DNA of 5,814 nt from an uncultured Spirochaetaceae bacterium (lineage in GTDB: Bacteria > Spirochaetota > Spirochaetia > Sphaerochaetales > Sphaerochaetaceae), in NCBI GenBank assembly GCA_944389985.1, contig CALXON010000194.1, forward strand, positions 1 through 5,814, written 5' to 3'. A program made the translations under genes and the position numbers. Below are positions 1-5,814 of this stretch, one piece after another. A model generated the notes under the pieces. The model was not told the DNA's origin, did not search any database, and saw nothing but the letters and a program-made list of their open reading frames with translations. The first letter of the stretch is position 1. Each line of letters begins with the position of its first letter.

Positions 1-3
1 AGG

Positions 4-807
4 TCAGCCCTGAACAGGGATCACACCGAGCTCCTCGAGTTTTGCGGCAACACCGTCATGATCATTGTCTGGAGCATGATGGGGATAGCGTCTTCTGAGG
101 TCCTCAGGGGCATTCCCCATCAGAAAGCCGTACCCGACCTCCTCTATCATCCCGACATCTACATAGCTGTCACCGAAGGCAGCAGCATCGGAGAGAGGAA
201 TTGAGAGGATTGAGGAGAGTGTCCTTACTCCCTCAGCCTTCGAGACACCGTTCTTCATTATCTCAATGTAAGTATCGGAGGAACGGACGATGGAGTATGC
301 GGGGAACACCGACTTCAGGTCATTCTCGACTACCACGGCTCTTCCTGCATGGCACATCAGCATTATCTTGCAGATACCGTCTGGAACAGAACAGGAAGAT
401 CCCTCCGTCGCCCTGACCTTGACAACCTCTTCCTCGAAAACGACCCTGCTGTCACTTCTGTCCTTAACGATCCAGTCCTCTGCCGTGTAGATGGACCATG
501 CTGTATCGGGATGCCTGTTCTCCACATATTCCACTATGCGGCGGGACTCATCACCCGTCATCGAATTCTCAAAGAGAATACGACCTTCATCGTCCTGTAT
601 GAGCGCACCGCTATAGGATATGACAGGGCCGGAGAAGCCTCCTTCAGCCCTTACAGGCTCAATACATGCAGGCCCCCTTGCGGAGACAAGCACGAACGGA
701 ACACCATTCTTCTCAAGTGCCCTGACAGCCATGATGGTACGTTCAGACAGTCTGTGATCAGAGTCGAGTATCGTACCGTCGATGTCACAGAAGACAATCC
801 GGACCAT
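4..807 (-). CDS. Cof-type HAD-IIB family phosphatase
   Basis: This is a cytoplasmic haloacid dehalogenase superfamily hydrolase of 267 residues, a normal length for the Cof/IIB class, which dephosphorylates sugar phosphates, nucleotides or cofactor phosphates such as FMN or pyridoxal phosphate. All four HAD motifs are visible. Motif I is DIDGT, with nucleophile Asp8 and acid/base Asp10. Motif II is Ser42 in VLVSAR, motif III is Lys190 in GVSKAEG, and motif IV is GDSYVD at 212-217 with Asp213 and Asp217. The IIB cap should lie between motifs II and III, about residues 80-185. Motif IV has Val216 where most Cof proteins have Asn (GDxxND). The ATG start lies one base after the topA stop (TGA-G-ATG) and has no clear Shine-Dalgarno site, so it is probably translated by reinitiation after topA. 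The TGA stop is at 4-6, so the gene is complete. The family is certain; the substrate cannot be told from sequence. Confidence 0.93.
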   Translation of the reverse strand: MVRIVFCDIDGTILDSDHRLSERTIMAVRALEKNGVPFVLVSARGPACIEPVRAEGGFSGPVISYSGALIQDDEGRILFENSMTGDESRRIVEYVENRHPDTAWSIYTAEDWIVKDRSDSRVVFEEEVVKVRATEGSSCSVPDGICKIMLMCHAGRAVVVENDLKSVFPAYSIVRSSDTYIEIMKNGVSKAEGVRTLSSILSIPLSDAAAFGDSYVDVGMIEEVGYGFLMGNAPEDLRRRYPHHAPDNDHDGVAAKLEELGVIPVQG

Positions 808-808
808 C

Positions 809-3361
809 TCAGCTGCGTTTTGTCGTGCGGCGGCGTGTTGCCGTTGTCTTCTTCTCAGGAGCAGCCTTCGCGATCTCCTCAGCCTTTACCTGATCGATCT
901 CCTCCGGAGCCTTCTTCACATCCGCAGGAAGCGGGCAGTTGCGGCTTCCCCACTTTATATACGCACCATAACGTCCGCGGAGCAGTTCAAGAGGCTCTCC
1001 GTCAAGATCGGAGAACTTCCTGATGAGATTCCTCGGGGCTCCATTCTCAATGGCTCCTGCCCTGGCGATGATGGCATCCGCATCAACGCTGAACGGATCC
1101 TGTACCGATATGTTCTGTCCCTTGTACTGTGCATAGACACCATATGGTCCGGATACGAGCATTACATCATTGCCATCTGCATCCTTACCGAGTGACTTTG
1201 GAAGGGTGAAGAGGAAACGGATCATCTCCGGAGTATAGTACGAAGCACTGTTCTTCCTGACCTTGTTGACGATCTTGCCGTCGCTCTCCCTCCTGAAATA
1301 CTCACCGAAGCGACCGCTCAGAAGGTAGATGTCATCAACAACAGGCTCTGTAGCATTAAGCGGAGGGAAGAGTATTGTCTTCGCATCCTCATCGGTGAAT
1401 GTGCCCGGGAAGTACTTCAACTGATCGATTGAAGCCATCCTGTCCTTCCCTTTCTCCTTGTCGAATGAATCGGAGAGAAGATATGGACCGAACTTTCCGA
1501 TCTTCACGGCATATTTCACGACCTGTCCCTCATCTGTGGTGAACTCATATGAAAGTCCGGGAAGCACAAGATTCTTAACATCTGAGCGTCTTGAGTTCAT
1601 AATCGCATTCGAAAGATCCTTCTCAAGACCAGGAAAACCATCATGTCCCTTCCAGAAATCATCAAGGAACTCCTGCTTGGACTCTGAGCCGTCTGCTATC
1701 TTATCCAGTCCGGCCTCCATCTCGGAGGTGAATCCATAGCCTATGTAGACAGGGAACATTCCCTCGAGGAAGGAGTCGACGAAGAATCCGGTGAATGTGG
1801 GAACAAGCTGCTGGTTCTTCCTCACGACATACTTCCTGTCTATCAGTGTCGAGATAATAGTGGCATAGGTTGAAGGTCTGCCGATGCCCTCGCTCTCAAG
1901 TTTCTGTACAAGTGTAGCCTCATTGAATCTCGCAGGCGGCTCCGTGACATGATCCTTTACCGATGCGCTGCTGCATGTGACAAGGCTCTTCTCAGGGTCG
2001 AGTGACGGAAGCACTCCTTCCTCGCCCTCCTCATCATCCTCCGTGTCCTTCGCGACCTCATAGAGTTTCAGGAATCCCGGGAAGACGATCGAAGTGCCAG
2101 AAGCTGAGAGCGTGTAGCGTCCGGAACGGAATCTGGCTGACACAGAGCTCTTCTCCGCCTCCCTCATCTGGGTTGCCAGTGTCCTTCTCCAGATAAGCGT
2201 ATAGAGCTTCAGCTGATCACCCTGAAGACCTGTCTCCTCCGGACGGCGGAACTTGTCTCCCGCAGGCCTTATGGCTTCATGGGCTTCCTGAGCGCTGTCA
2301 CTTGTGGCCTTGTAGTTGCGTGGCTTGTATGAAAGATAGTCGTGACCGAAGAGCTCCTCGACCTGAGCTCTTGATGCATGGATGCACTCCTCTGAGAGTG
2401 TCGGAGAGTCGGTACGCATATAGGTGATGAAACCATTCTCATAGAGTGTCTGCGCGATCGACATGATCTCCCTGACTCCTTTGTGGAGTTTTCTCGACGC
2501 ATCCTGCTGGAGAGTGGAAGTTGTGAACGGTCTTGCGGGGCTCTGTCTGGAATCCCTGTGCGTTATGCTCTCTATCTTTATCTCGGAAGATGCGATCTCC
2601 TCTGCTATCGTTTCGGCTGCTGCATGATCAAGGACAGACACCTTTCCAGTAAGCTCTCCTGTCTCCTTGTCAAAGCTCTTGGAAGTAGCTACCGGAACAT
2701 CGTCAATTGCAGAGAGGACTGCAGGGAATGTCGAGCCTTCAGAAGAGAGTACGGTCTCGACTGATGAATAGCCGGAGGAGGAGAATCTCATTCTGGTCTT
2801 CTCCCTCTCGACGATGAGCTTGAGACCGGGGGACTGGACTCTTCCTGCGGAGTACTTTCCTCCGAGTTTCCTGCTTATTATGGGAGAAATGCCGTATCCC
2901 TGAAGACGGTCGACAGCACGCCTCGCCTCCTGAGCATGGACAAGATCCATATCGATCTCGCGGCAGGAAGAGAAGGCGTTCGTGATCGCCTGTCTGGTTA
3001 TCTCATGAAAGACCATGCGGAAGACAGGGCACTTTGGCTTCAGCTGATTATACAGGTGCCAGGATATCGATTCACCCTCGCGGTCCTCATCAGTTGCAAG
3101 TATGAGCTGTTCCTTGTCTTTGAGTGCCTTCCTCATCTCGGAAAGCACCTGCTTCTTATCTTCTTCTATCTCGTACTCAAGCTCGTAGCCGTTGTCGATA
3201 TCAACACCGAACCTGCTGCCTTTTGGATCGGTTGCAAGCTCGACCACATGCCCCTTTGATGCCATCACAGTGCATGTCGACGGCAGATACTTCCCTATTG
3301 TCCGGGCTTTAGTAGGCGACTCGACTATGATAAGAGTCTTCTTGCCTGTATCCGCTATCAA
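809..3361 (-). CDS. topA: DNA topoisomerase I (type IA, omega protein)
   Basis: This enzyme relaxes negatively supercoiled DNA by cutting and passing one strand through a 5'-phosphotyrosine link, using Mg2+. The protein has 850 residues. The N-terminal TOPRIM domain carries IIVESPTKA (catalytic Glu14) and the acidic triad in DEDREGE (Asp91, Asp93, Glu95). SAGRVQSPGL is at 171-180. The catalytic tyrosine is Tyr314 in FITYMRTDS, followed by Arg316; HEAIRP is at 361-366 and GIGRPSTYA at 492-500. The C-terminus has no CxxC zinc fingers, unlike E. coli TopA. Instead it has four short repeats of the Toprim_C_rpt type (near 621, 682, 737 and 795) and a Lys/Arg-rich tail from about 837. The start is TTG at 3359-3361: it sits 5 bases after AGGAGGT, and the next Met (33) would remove the essential ESPTK motif. 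It is the middle gene of a three-gene minus-strand operon and is complete. Confidence 0.98.
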   Translation of the reverse strand: MIADTGKKTLIIVESPTKARTIGKYLPSTCTVMASKGHVVELATDPKGSRFGVDIDNGYELEYEIEEDKKQVLSEMRKALKDKEQLILATDEDREGESISWHLYNQLKPKCPVFRMVFHEITRQAITNAFSSCREIDMDLVHAQEARRAVDRLQGYGISPIISRKLGGKYSAGRVQSPGLKLIVEREKTRMRFSSSGYSSVETVLSSEGSTFPAVLSAIDDVPVATSKSFDKETGELTGKVSVLDHAAAETIAEEIASSEIKIESITHRDSRQSPARPFTTSTLQQDASRKLHKGVREIMSIAQTLYENGFITYMRTDSPTLSEECIHASRAQVEELFGHDYLSYKPRNYKATSDSAQEAHEAIRPAGDKFRRPEETGLQGDQLKLYTLIWRRTLATQMREAEKSSVSARFRSGRYTLSASGTSIVFPGFLKLYEVAKDTEDDEEGEEGVLPSLDPEKSLVTCSSASVKDHVTEPPARFNEATLVQKLESEGIGRPSTYATIISTLIDRKYVVRKNQQLVPTFTGFFVDSFLEGMFPVYIGYGFTSEMEAGLDKIADGSESKQEFLDDFWKGHDGFPGLEKDLSNAIMNSRRSDVKNLVLPGLSYEFTTDEGQVVKYAVKIGKFGPYLLSDSFDKEKGKDRMASIDQLKYFPGTFTDEDAKTILFPPLNATEPVVDDIYLLSGRFGEYFRRESDGKIVNKVRKNSASYYTPEMIRFLFTLPKSLGKDADGNDVMLVSGPYGVYAQYKGQNISVQDPFSVDADAIIARAGAIENGAPRNLIRKFSDLDGEPLELLRGRYGAYIKWGSRNCPLPADVKKAPEEIDQVKAEEIAKAAPEKKTTATRRRTTKRS

Positions 3362-3366
3362 GAGGG

Positions 3367-3374
3367 ACCTCCTA
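3367..3374 (-). promoter_or_regulatory. topA ribosome binding site overlapping upstream stop codon
   Basis: The minus strand reads TAGGAGGT here. The TAG is the stop codon of the upstream FN3-like gene, and AGGAGGT is a near-perfect Shine-Dalgarno sequence 5 bases before the TTG start of topA. This fixes the non-ATG start and suggests that ribosomes finishing the upstream gene feed directly into topA. Confidence 0.85.
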
Positions 3375-4193
3375 GATCTCTGTCAAAATAAACGCATCTC
3401 CTTCTCCCGGATTCGGATTATGGAACAGTACGCTCTTCGCGAGACTGCTTTCTGACGTTGTCGTGAACGACATCTTCCTCAGACCATCTTCAATATAAAG
3501 ATTGTACGTTGTCTCCGTATCCACGGTAATGCCGAATGCGCTTGTCTGAATGTACGCAGAAGTCGAATCGTAGTCAATCACAATGCGGTCAACACGCCAG
3601 CGTGACGGCTTGAATATAGATGTGTTGAAGCGTTCGGCATTCTCCCTGTAAGCAGTTCCGATACGACCGTCATCATCATAATCCACCCAGTTTCCGGATT
3701 CCGGAGAACAGAGATCGAAGAGAGGGAATATCCTGAGTTCTGATCCGTCATCATTCTGAAGATACATCTCAAGATACTGTCCGTAGACATCATCAACCTT
3801 TGTGGCAAGTCTGACGCTGAAGTGCTTCATGCGTCCTTTGTTATCATCGTCTGTCTTGTTGACCCACTCGTACACACCATCCCATGATGTGGTGGAACAT
3901 GTGACCCACTCCGCGTCCAGATCGGCGTTGTCAGCTGTACGCGCAGCCACGCAGATATCATAGCTGCCATTGGAATTCAGTCTTGTGACAGTGAATGAAC
4001 GCACATCGGAGGGAAGTCTGGCGACGGATTCACTTCCGTTATAGATATCATAATAGACAGCACCCTCAACCTCGTTCCATGAAAGACCAATGGATGTCGG
4101 AAATGATTCTGCCTTGACGGACAGTGCCGATGCAGAGAGGGCGAAAACCATCGCAAAGAGAAGATAACATACAGAAATAAGCCTTTTTGTCAT
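3372..4193 (-). CDS. Exported protein with fibronectin type III-like domain, function unknown
   Basis: This is a predicted secreted or periplasmic protein of 273 residues that I cannot assign to a named family. A Sec signal peptide is clear: MTKR, a hydrophobic stretch at about 5-24, then likely signal peptidase I cleavage after ASA (about 23) or VKA (about 28). No lipobox is visible. Residues 32-104 read like a fibronectin III fold, with IGLSWNEVEGAVYYDIY and a later YDICVAARTA strand. Cys81 and Cys99 could form a disulfide. The remaining roughly 170 residues look beta-rich and contain DYDDDGRIGTAY (171-182), which fits an EF-hand or dockerin-like calcium loop at positions 1, 3, 5, 6 and 8 but has Tyr instead of Glu/Asp at position 12. 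The ATG start follows a strong Shine-Dalgarno site. It is the first gene of the topA operon; FN3 domains are usually binding or spacer modules in extracellular proteins, so no enzyme activity is claimed. Confidence 0.85.
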   Translation of the reverse strand: MTKRLISVCYLLFAMVFALSASALSVKAESFPTSIGLSWNEVEGAVYYDIYNGSESVARLPSDVRSFTVTRLNSNGSYDICVAARTADNADLDAEWVTCSTTSWDGVYEWVNKTDDDNKGRMKHFSVRLATKVDDVYGQYLEMYLQNDDGSELRIFPLFDLCSPESGNWVDYDDDGRIGTAYRENAERFNTSIFKPSRWRVDRIVIDYDSTSAYIQTSAFGITVDTETTYNLYIEDGLRKMSFTTTSESSLAKSVLFHNPNPGEGDAFILTEI

Positions 4194-4205
4194 TTAACTC
4201 ACCTA

Positions 4206-4215
4206 ACCTCCTTAA
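4206..4215 (-). promoter_or_regulatory. Ribosome binding site of the FN3-like gene
   Basis: The minus strand reads TTAAGGAGGT, an almost full match to the 16S rRNA anti-Shine-Dalgarno. It lies 12 bases before the ATG at 4193, slightly longer than the usual spacing. The only closer GTG (GTG AGT TAA) is followed in frame by a stop, so ATG 4193 is the start. Confidence 0.75.
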
Positions 4216-4234
4216 CTATCACAAAGGATGCGCG

Positions 4235-4263
4235 TTGTCTACTCTGCTCTGATAGATTATCCT
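4235..4263 (+). promoter_or_regulatory. Candidate sigma-70-type promoter for the lipoprotein gene
   Basis: TTGTCT (4235-4240) and TATCCT (4258-4263) resemble -35 and -10 boxes separated by 17 bases. Transcription would begin about 7 bases further on, at or next to the ATG at 4270. That would give a leaderless mRNA, which agrees with the lack of a Shine-Dalgarno site before that ATG. The match is moderate and was made by eye only. Confidence 0.35.
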
Positions 4264-4269
4264 TTCCAT

Positions 4270-4965
4270 ATGAGAAAAGCAGCGGTAACAATTCTTCTAG
4301 CAATGATGCTGGCATCATGCACGGTGACTGAATCAATAACACTGGACAGCCAGAGCGGTCTTGAAAGTGTTTCAGACATAAAGGCCGAAGAGTTCTTCGT
4401 CTCCGTCCTCGAGGACTTCGCGGAGTTCCTCCCGGAGAACGGCAAATCGATAATGGACAGCTCCGTAGAGAGCTTCGCAGGTCAGCTTTCCGAAAAGGAT
4501 GGCGTGACAGCGGCTTCCTATGAGAAGACAGGAGAGAACACATATCTCCTTTCCTTCTCCGCCTCTGATATAGACACTGTACTCTCATCGTTCGGGGCTG
4601 CTGAGCAGAGTCTCATAAAAAGGGATGAGAAGAGCTTCTCCTTCTATCTTGATATCGCGAACTACCCTGAGCTGAAGACGATTGTCCCGTTCCTGGCAGA
4701 TCCTAACTTCGAGGTGTATGGACCGGAATACAATCAGGGAATGAGCGAGGCTGACTATCTTGATATGATCTACTTCCTTCTCGGAGAGGAAGGTCCTGAT
4801 GCGATATCCAACGGAAACGTGACGATAAACCTCACAGTTCCGGGAACAGTGACAGAGACAGTGAATGCGGAGAAGGTATCGGACAACACGATCTCATACT
4901 CCTTCCCTGTCATCTCCTTCCTGCTTCTCTCAGAGCCGCTCTCATTCTCGGTACAGTGGGAGTGA
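4270..4965 (+). CDS. Predicted lipoprotein, function unknown
   Basis: This is a 231-residue lipoprotein with a classic type II signal peptide: MRK, a hydrophobic core, and the lipobox LASC with the lipidated Cys17. The +2 residue is Thr, so there is no Asp-type inner-membrane retention signal; if the host is diderm, the outer membrane is the likely location. An earlier in-frame ATG at 4228 would add 14 residues (MRVVYSALIDYPFH) before this compact signal. I prefer 4270 because the signal peptide then has normal proportions, but neither ATG has a properly spaced Shine-Dalgarno site. The mature part is acidic, with mixed helix and strand. The last 65 or so residues (VTINLTVPGTVTETVNAEKV, then an aromatic beta-strand ending in VQWE) recall the C-terminal pattern of LppM/DUF3153-type lipoproteins, which is a weak inference. 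It is a single gene, divergent from the topA operon, and ends before an intrinsic terminator. Confidence 0.85.
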   Translation: MRKAAVTILLAMMLASCTVTESITLDSQSGLESVSDIKAEEFFVSVLEDFAEFLPENGKSIMDSSVESFAGQLSEKDGVTAASYEKTGENTYLLSFSASDIDTVLSSFGAAEQSLIKRDEKSFSFYLDIANYPELKTIVPFLADPNFEVYGPEYNQGMSEADYLDMIYFLLGEEGPDAISNGNVTINLTVPGTVTETVNAEKVSDNTISYSFPVISFLLLSEPLSFSVQWE

Positions 4966-4987
4966 TGAGATAAGATTATCTGAATAC

Positions 4988-5011
4988 TGCCGGAGCGATC
5001 CGGCATTTTTT
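4988..5011 (+). terminator. Rho-independent terminator of the lipoprotein gene
   Basis: A perfect 7-bp stem (TGCCGGA / TCCGGCA) with a GCGA tetraloop of the GNRA type is followed directly by six T residues on the plus strand. It starts 22 bases after the lipoprotein stop codon and would end that transcript. Confidence 0.88.
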
Positions 5012-5015
5012 GATG

Positions 5016-5039
5016 AAAAATCCCGGTCGATGACCGGGA
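5016..5039 (-). terminator. Rho-independent terminator for leftward rpsD transcription
   Basis: On the minus strand, TCCCGGTC and GACCGGGA form a perfect 8-bp stem around a 3-base loop, followed by five T residues (AAAAA at 5016-5020 on the plus strand). It would stop rpsD transcripts about 140 bases after the rpsD stop, just before they run antisense into the lipoprotein gene. Confidence 0.82.
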
Positions 5040-5178
5040 CCATTGCTGCCTGTACACCTTCTGTTTTGAGGGCAGCCGTCAGAAGGCGCTTCCAGAAGAG
5101 AGCTGGTATGGAATGAGGCTCTTCTTCTTTCTCTCTCCGGTATGTGGCCCGGAAAGGCGGCATTATCAATGAAGACTT
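5040..5178. other. Intergenic 3' region of rpsD, no supported gene
   Basis: These 139 bases lie between the rpsD stop and its likely terminator. Open frames cross the region on both strands but have no Shine-Dalgarno site and run on into the terminators. Only weak inverted matches are visible, such as AGAAGAG near 5094 against CTCTTCT near 5120. On the minus strand it would form a long 3' untranslated region of the rpsD mRNA. Confidence 0.5.
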
Positions 5179-5772
5179 TTACTTTGAATAGAACTCAACG
5201 ACGAGCTGGTCGTTAACCTGTACAGGAATCTCTGATCTCTCAGGAAGTCTTACGAACTTTCCGGAGAACTCCTCCTCATTTCTCTCGAAATAAGGGAGAT
5301 TGAAGGACGGGTGTCCGAGGAAGCAATCCCTGAAGTGCTCATTGGTTCTTGACTTCTCCTTGAGGGAGATGACGTCGCCAACCTTGATCTGATACGACGG
5401 GATGTCAACCTTCTTTCCGTTCACAAGGATGTGACCATGTGATACGAGCTGACGGGCGAGCCTGATGGAATTGCCGAAACCGATGCGGTATACAGCATTA
5501 TCAAGTCTTCTCTCGAGAGAGATGACAAGAGCATCACCTGTTGCCATACTGGACTTGAGAGCCTTGTCGAAATACCTTCTGAGCTGCTTCTCGAGAATGC
5601 CATAGTAAGCCTTGAGCTTCTGCTTCTCTGTAAGCTGCCTGCTGTAATCGGTAGGCTTCTTCCTTCTTGCAAACGCTGCATCGTTTGCTCTGTTCATTGC
5701 CTTGGGGTGTCCACATACATTCACACCAAGTCTTCTGCACTGCTTGAATCTAGGACCCATATTTCTTGCCAT
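5179..5772 (-). CDS. rpsD: 30S ribosomal protein S4
   Basis: S4 is a primary 16S rRNA-binding protein that nucleates assembly of the 30S body and, with S5, influences decoding accuracy. The protein has 197 residues, near the usual 200. It begins with MARNMGPRFKQCRRLG, and the N-terminal S4 region includes DYSRQLTEKQKLKAYYGILEKQ (split across residues 42-63). The RNA-binding S4 domain spans about 86-146, with ERRLDNAVYRIGF and the hallmark RQLVSHGHILVNGKKVDIPS. The C-terminus is the conserved VVEFYSK. Of the cysteines used for zinc in some S4 proteins, only Cys12 and Cys20 are present near the N-terminus, so a full four-Cys zinc site is unlikely. ATG 5772 follows GGAGGG by 8 bases. The gene is not next to rpsK, rpsM, rpoA or rplQ on its downstream side, so it appears to stand outside the alpha operon; its upstream neighbour is outside the window. 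Confidence 0.98.
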   Translation of the reverse strand: MARNMGPRFKQCRRLGVNVCGHPKAMNRANDAAFARRKKPTDYSRQLTEKQKLKAYYGILEKQLRRYFDKALKSSMATGDALVISLERRLDNAVYRIGFGNSIRLARQLVSHGHILVNGKKVDIPSYQIKVGDVISLKEKSRTNEHFRDCFLGHPSFNLPYFERNEEEFSGKFVRLPERSEIPVQVNDQLVVEFYSK

Positions 5773-5780
5773 AGATCTTA

Positions 5781-5786
5781 CCCTCC
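5781..5786 (-). promoter_or_regulatory. rpsD ribosome binding site
   Basis: GGAGGG on the minus strand lies 8 bases before the rpsD ATG, confirming that start. The 28 bases beyond it to the window edge are too short to judge a promoter or an autoregulatory leader. Confidence 0.8.
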
Positions 5787-5814
5787 AGTAACAATGTCAG
5801 TTTTATTGCCGTGC

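Noticed and set aside
349..1023. A 224-codon plus-strand open frame across the phosphatase gene and the topA 3' end.
   Set aside because: It lies antisense to two well-supported genes with intact catalytic motifs, its translation has no recognisable domain, and no ribosome site was seen.
809..1300. Repeats at the topA 3' end as a possible DNA repeat or mobile element.
   Set aside because: The repetition is at protein level, as degenerate G-x-[FY]-G-x-Y modules normal for this family, and no nucleotide repeat is evident.
4228..4269. Extending the lipoprotein to the upstream ATG.
   Set aside because: It would put 14 extra residues, including an acidic Asp and a Pro, before a compact MRK-type lipoprotein signal. 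It is kept only as an alternative start.
4199..4588. A 129-codon minus-strand frame opposite the lipoprotein gene.
   Set aside because: The translation is rich in Arg, Ser and Pro, as expected from an antisense shadow, and it covers the divergent regulatory region and the start of a better-supported gene.
4942..5169. A 75-codon minus-strand frame downstream of rpsD that looks vaguely protein-like.
   Set aside because: It starts with TTG or ATG without a Shine-Dalgarno site, runs through both terminator hairpins and overlaps the end of the lipoprotein gene.
5773..5814. An S4-binding autoregulatory leader upstream of rpsD.
   Set aside because: Only 42 bases are visible, and they show a ribosome site but no pseudoknot or strong hairpin.

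Overview
The window is an ordinary chromosomal stretch of a bacterium with roughly balanced base composition (about 50% G+C by eye). It holds five complete genes and no RNA genes, CRISPR arrays, insertion sequences or phage genes that I can see. A stand-alone rpsD next to a lipoprotein, a zinc-finger-free topoisomerase I and strong Shine-Dalgarno sites would fit a spirochaete, perhaps a Sphaerochaeta-like gut lineage. That placement is a low-confidence inference from protein flavour; a Firmicutes-related organism is not excluded.

Layout: three genes on the minus strand form a tight block, transcribed from about 4200 down to the left edge. They are a secreted fibronectin-III-like protein of unknown function (3372-4193), DNA topoisomerase I (topA, 809-3361) and a Cof-type HAD phosphatase (4-807). 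The first stop codon overlaps the topA ribosome binding site, and the topA stop lies one base before the phosphatase start, so translation is probably coupled at both junctions. Diverging from this block on the plus strand is a single lipoprotein gene (4270-4965), for which a plausible promoter would give a leaderless mRNA. The ribosomal protein S4 gene (rpsD, 5179-5772, minus) converges on the lipoprotein gene. Two back-to-back intrinsic terminators, one for each strand, lie between them at 4988-5039.

Functionally the window mixes housekeeping functions (DNA supercoiling control, small-subunit ribosome assembly, a small-molecule phosphatase) with two uncharacterised envelope or exported proteins flanking one divergent promoter region. 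The least explained parts are the exported FN3 protein with an EF-hand-like loop at the head of the topA operon, and the lipoprotein. I found no convincing new multi-gene system.
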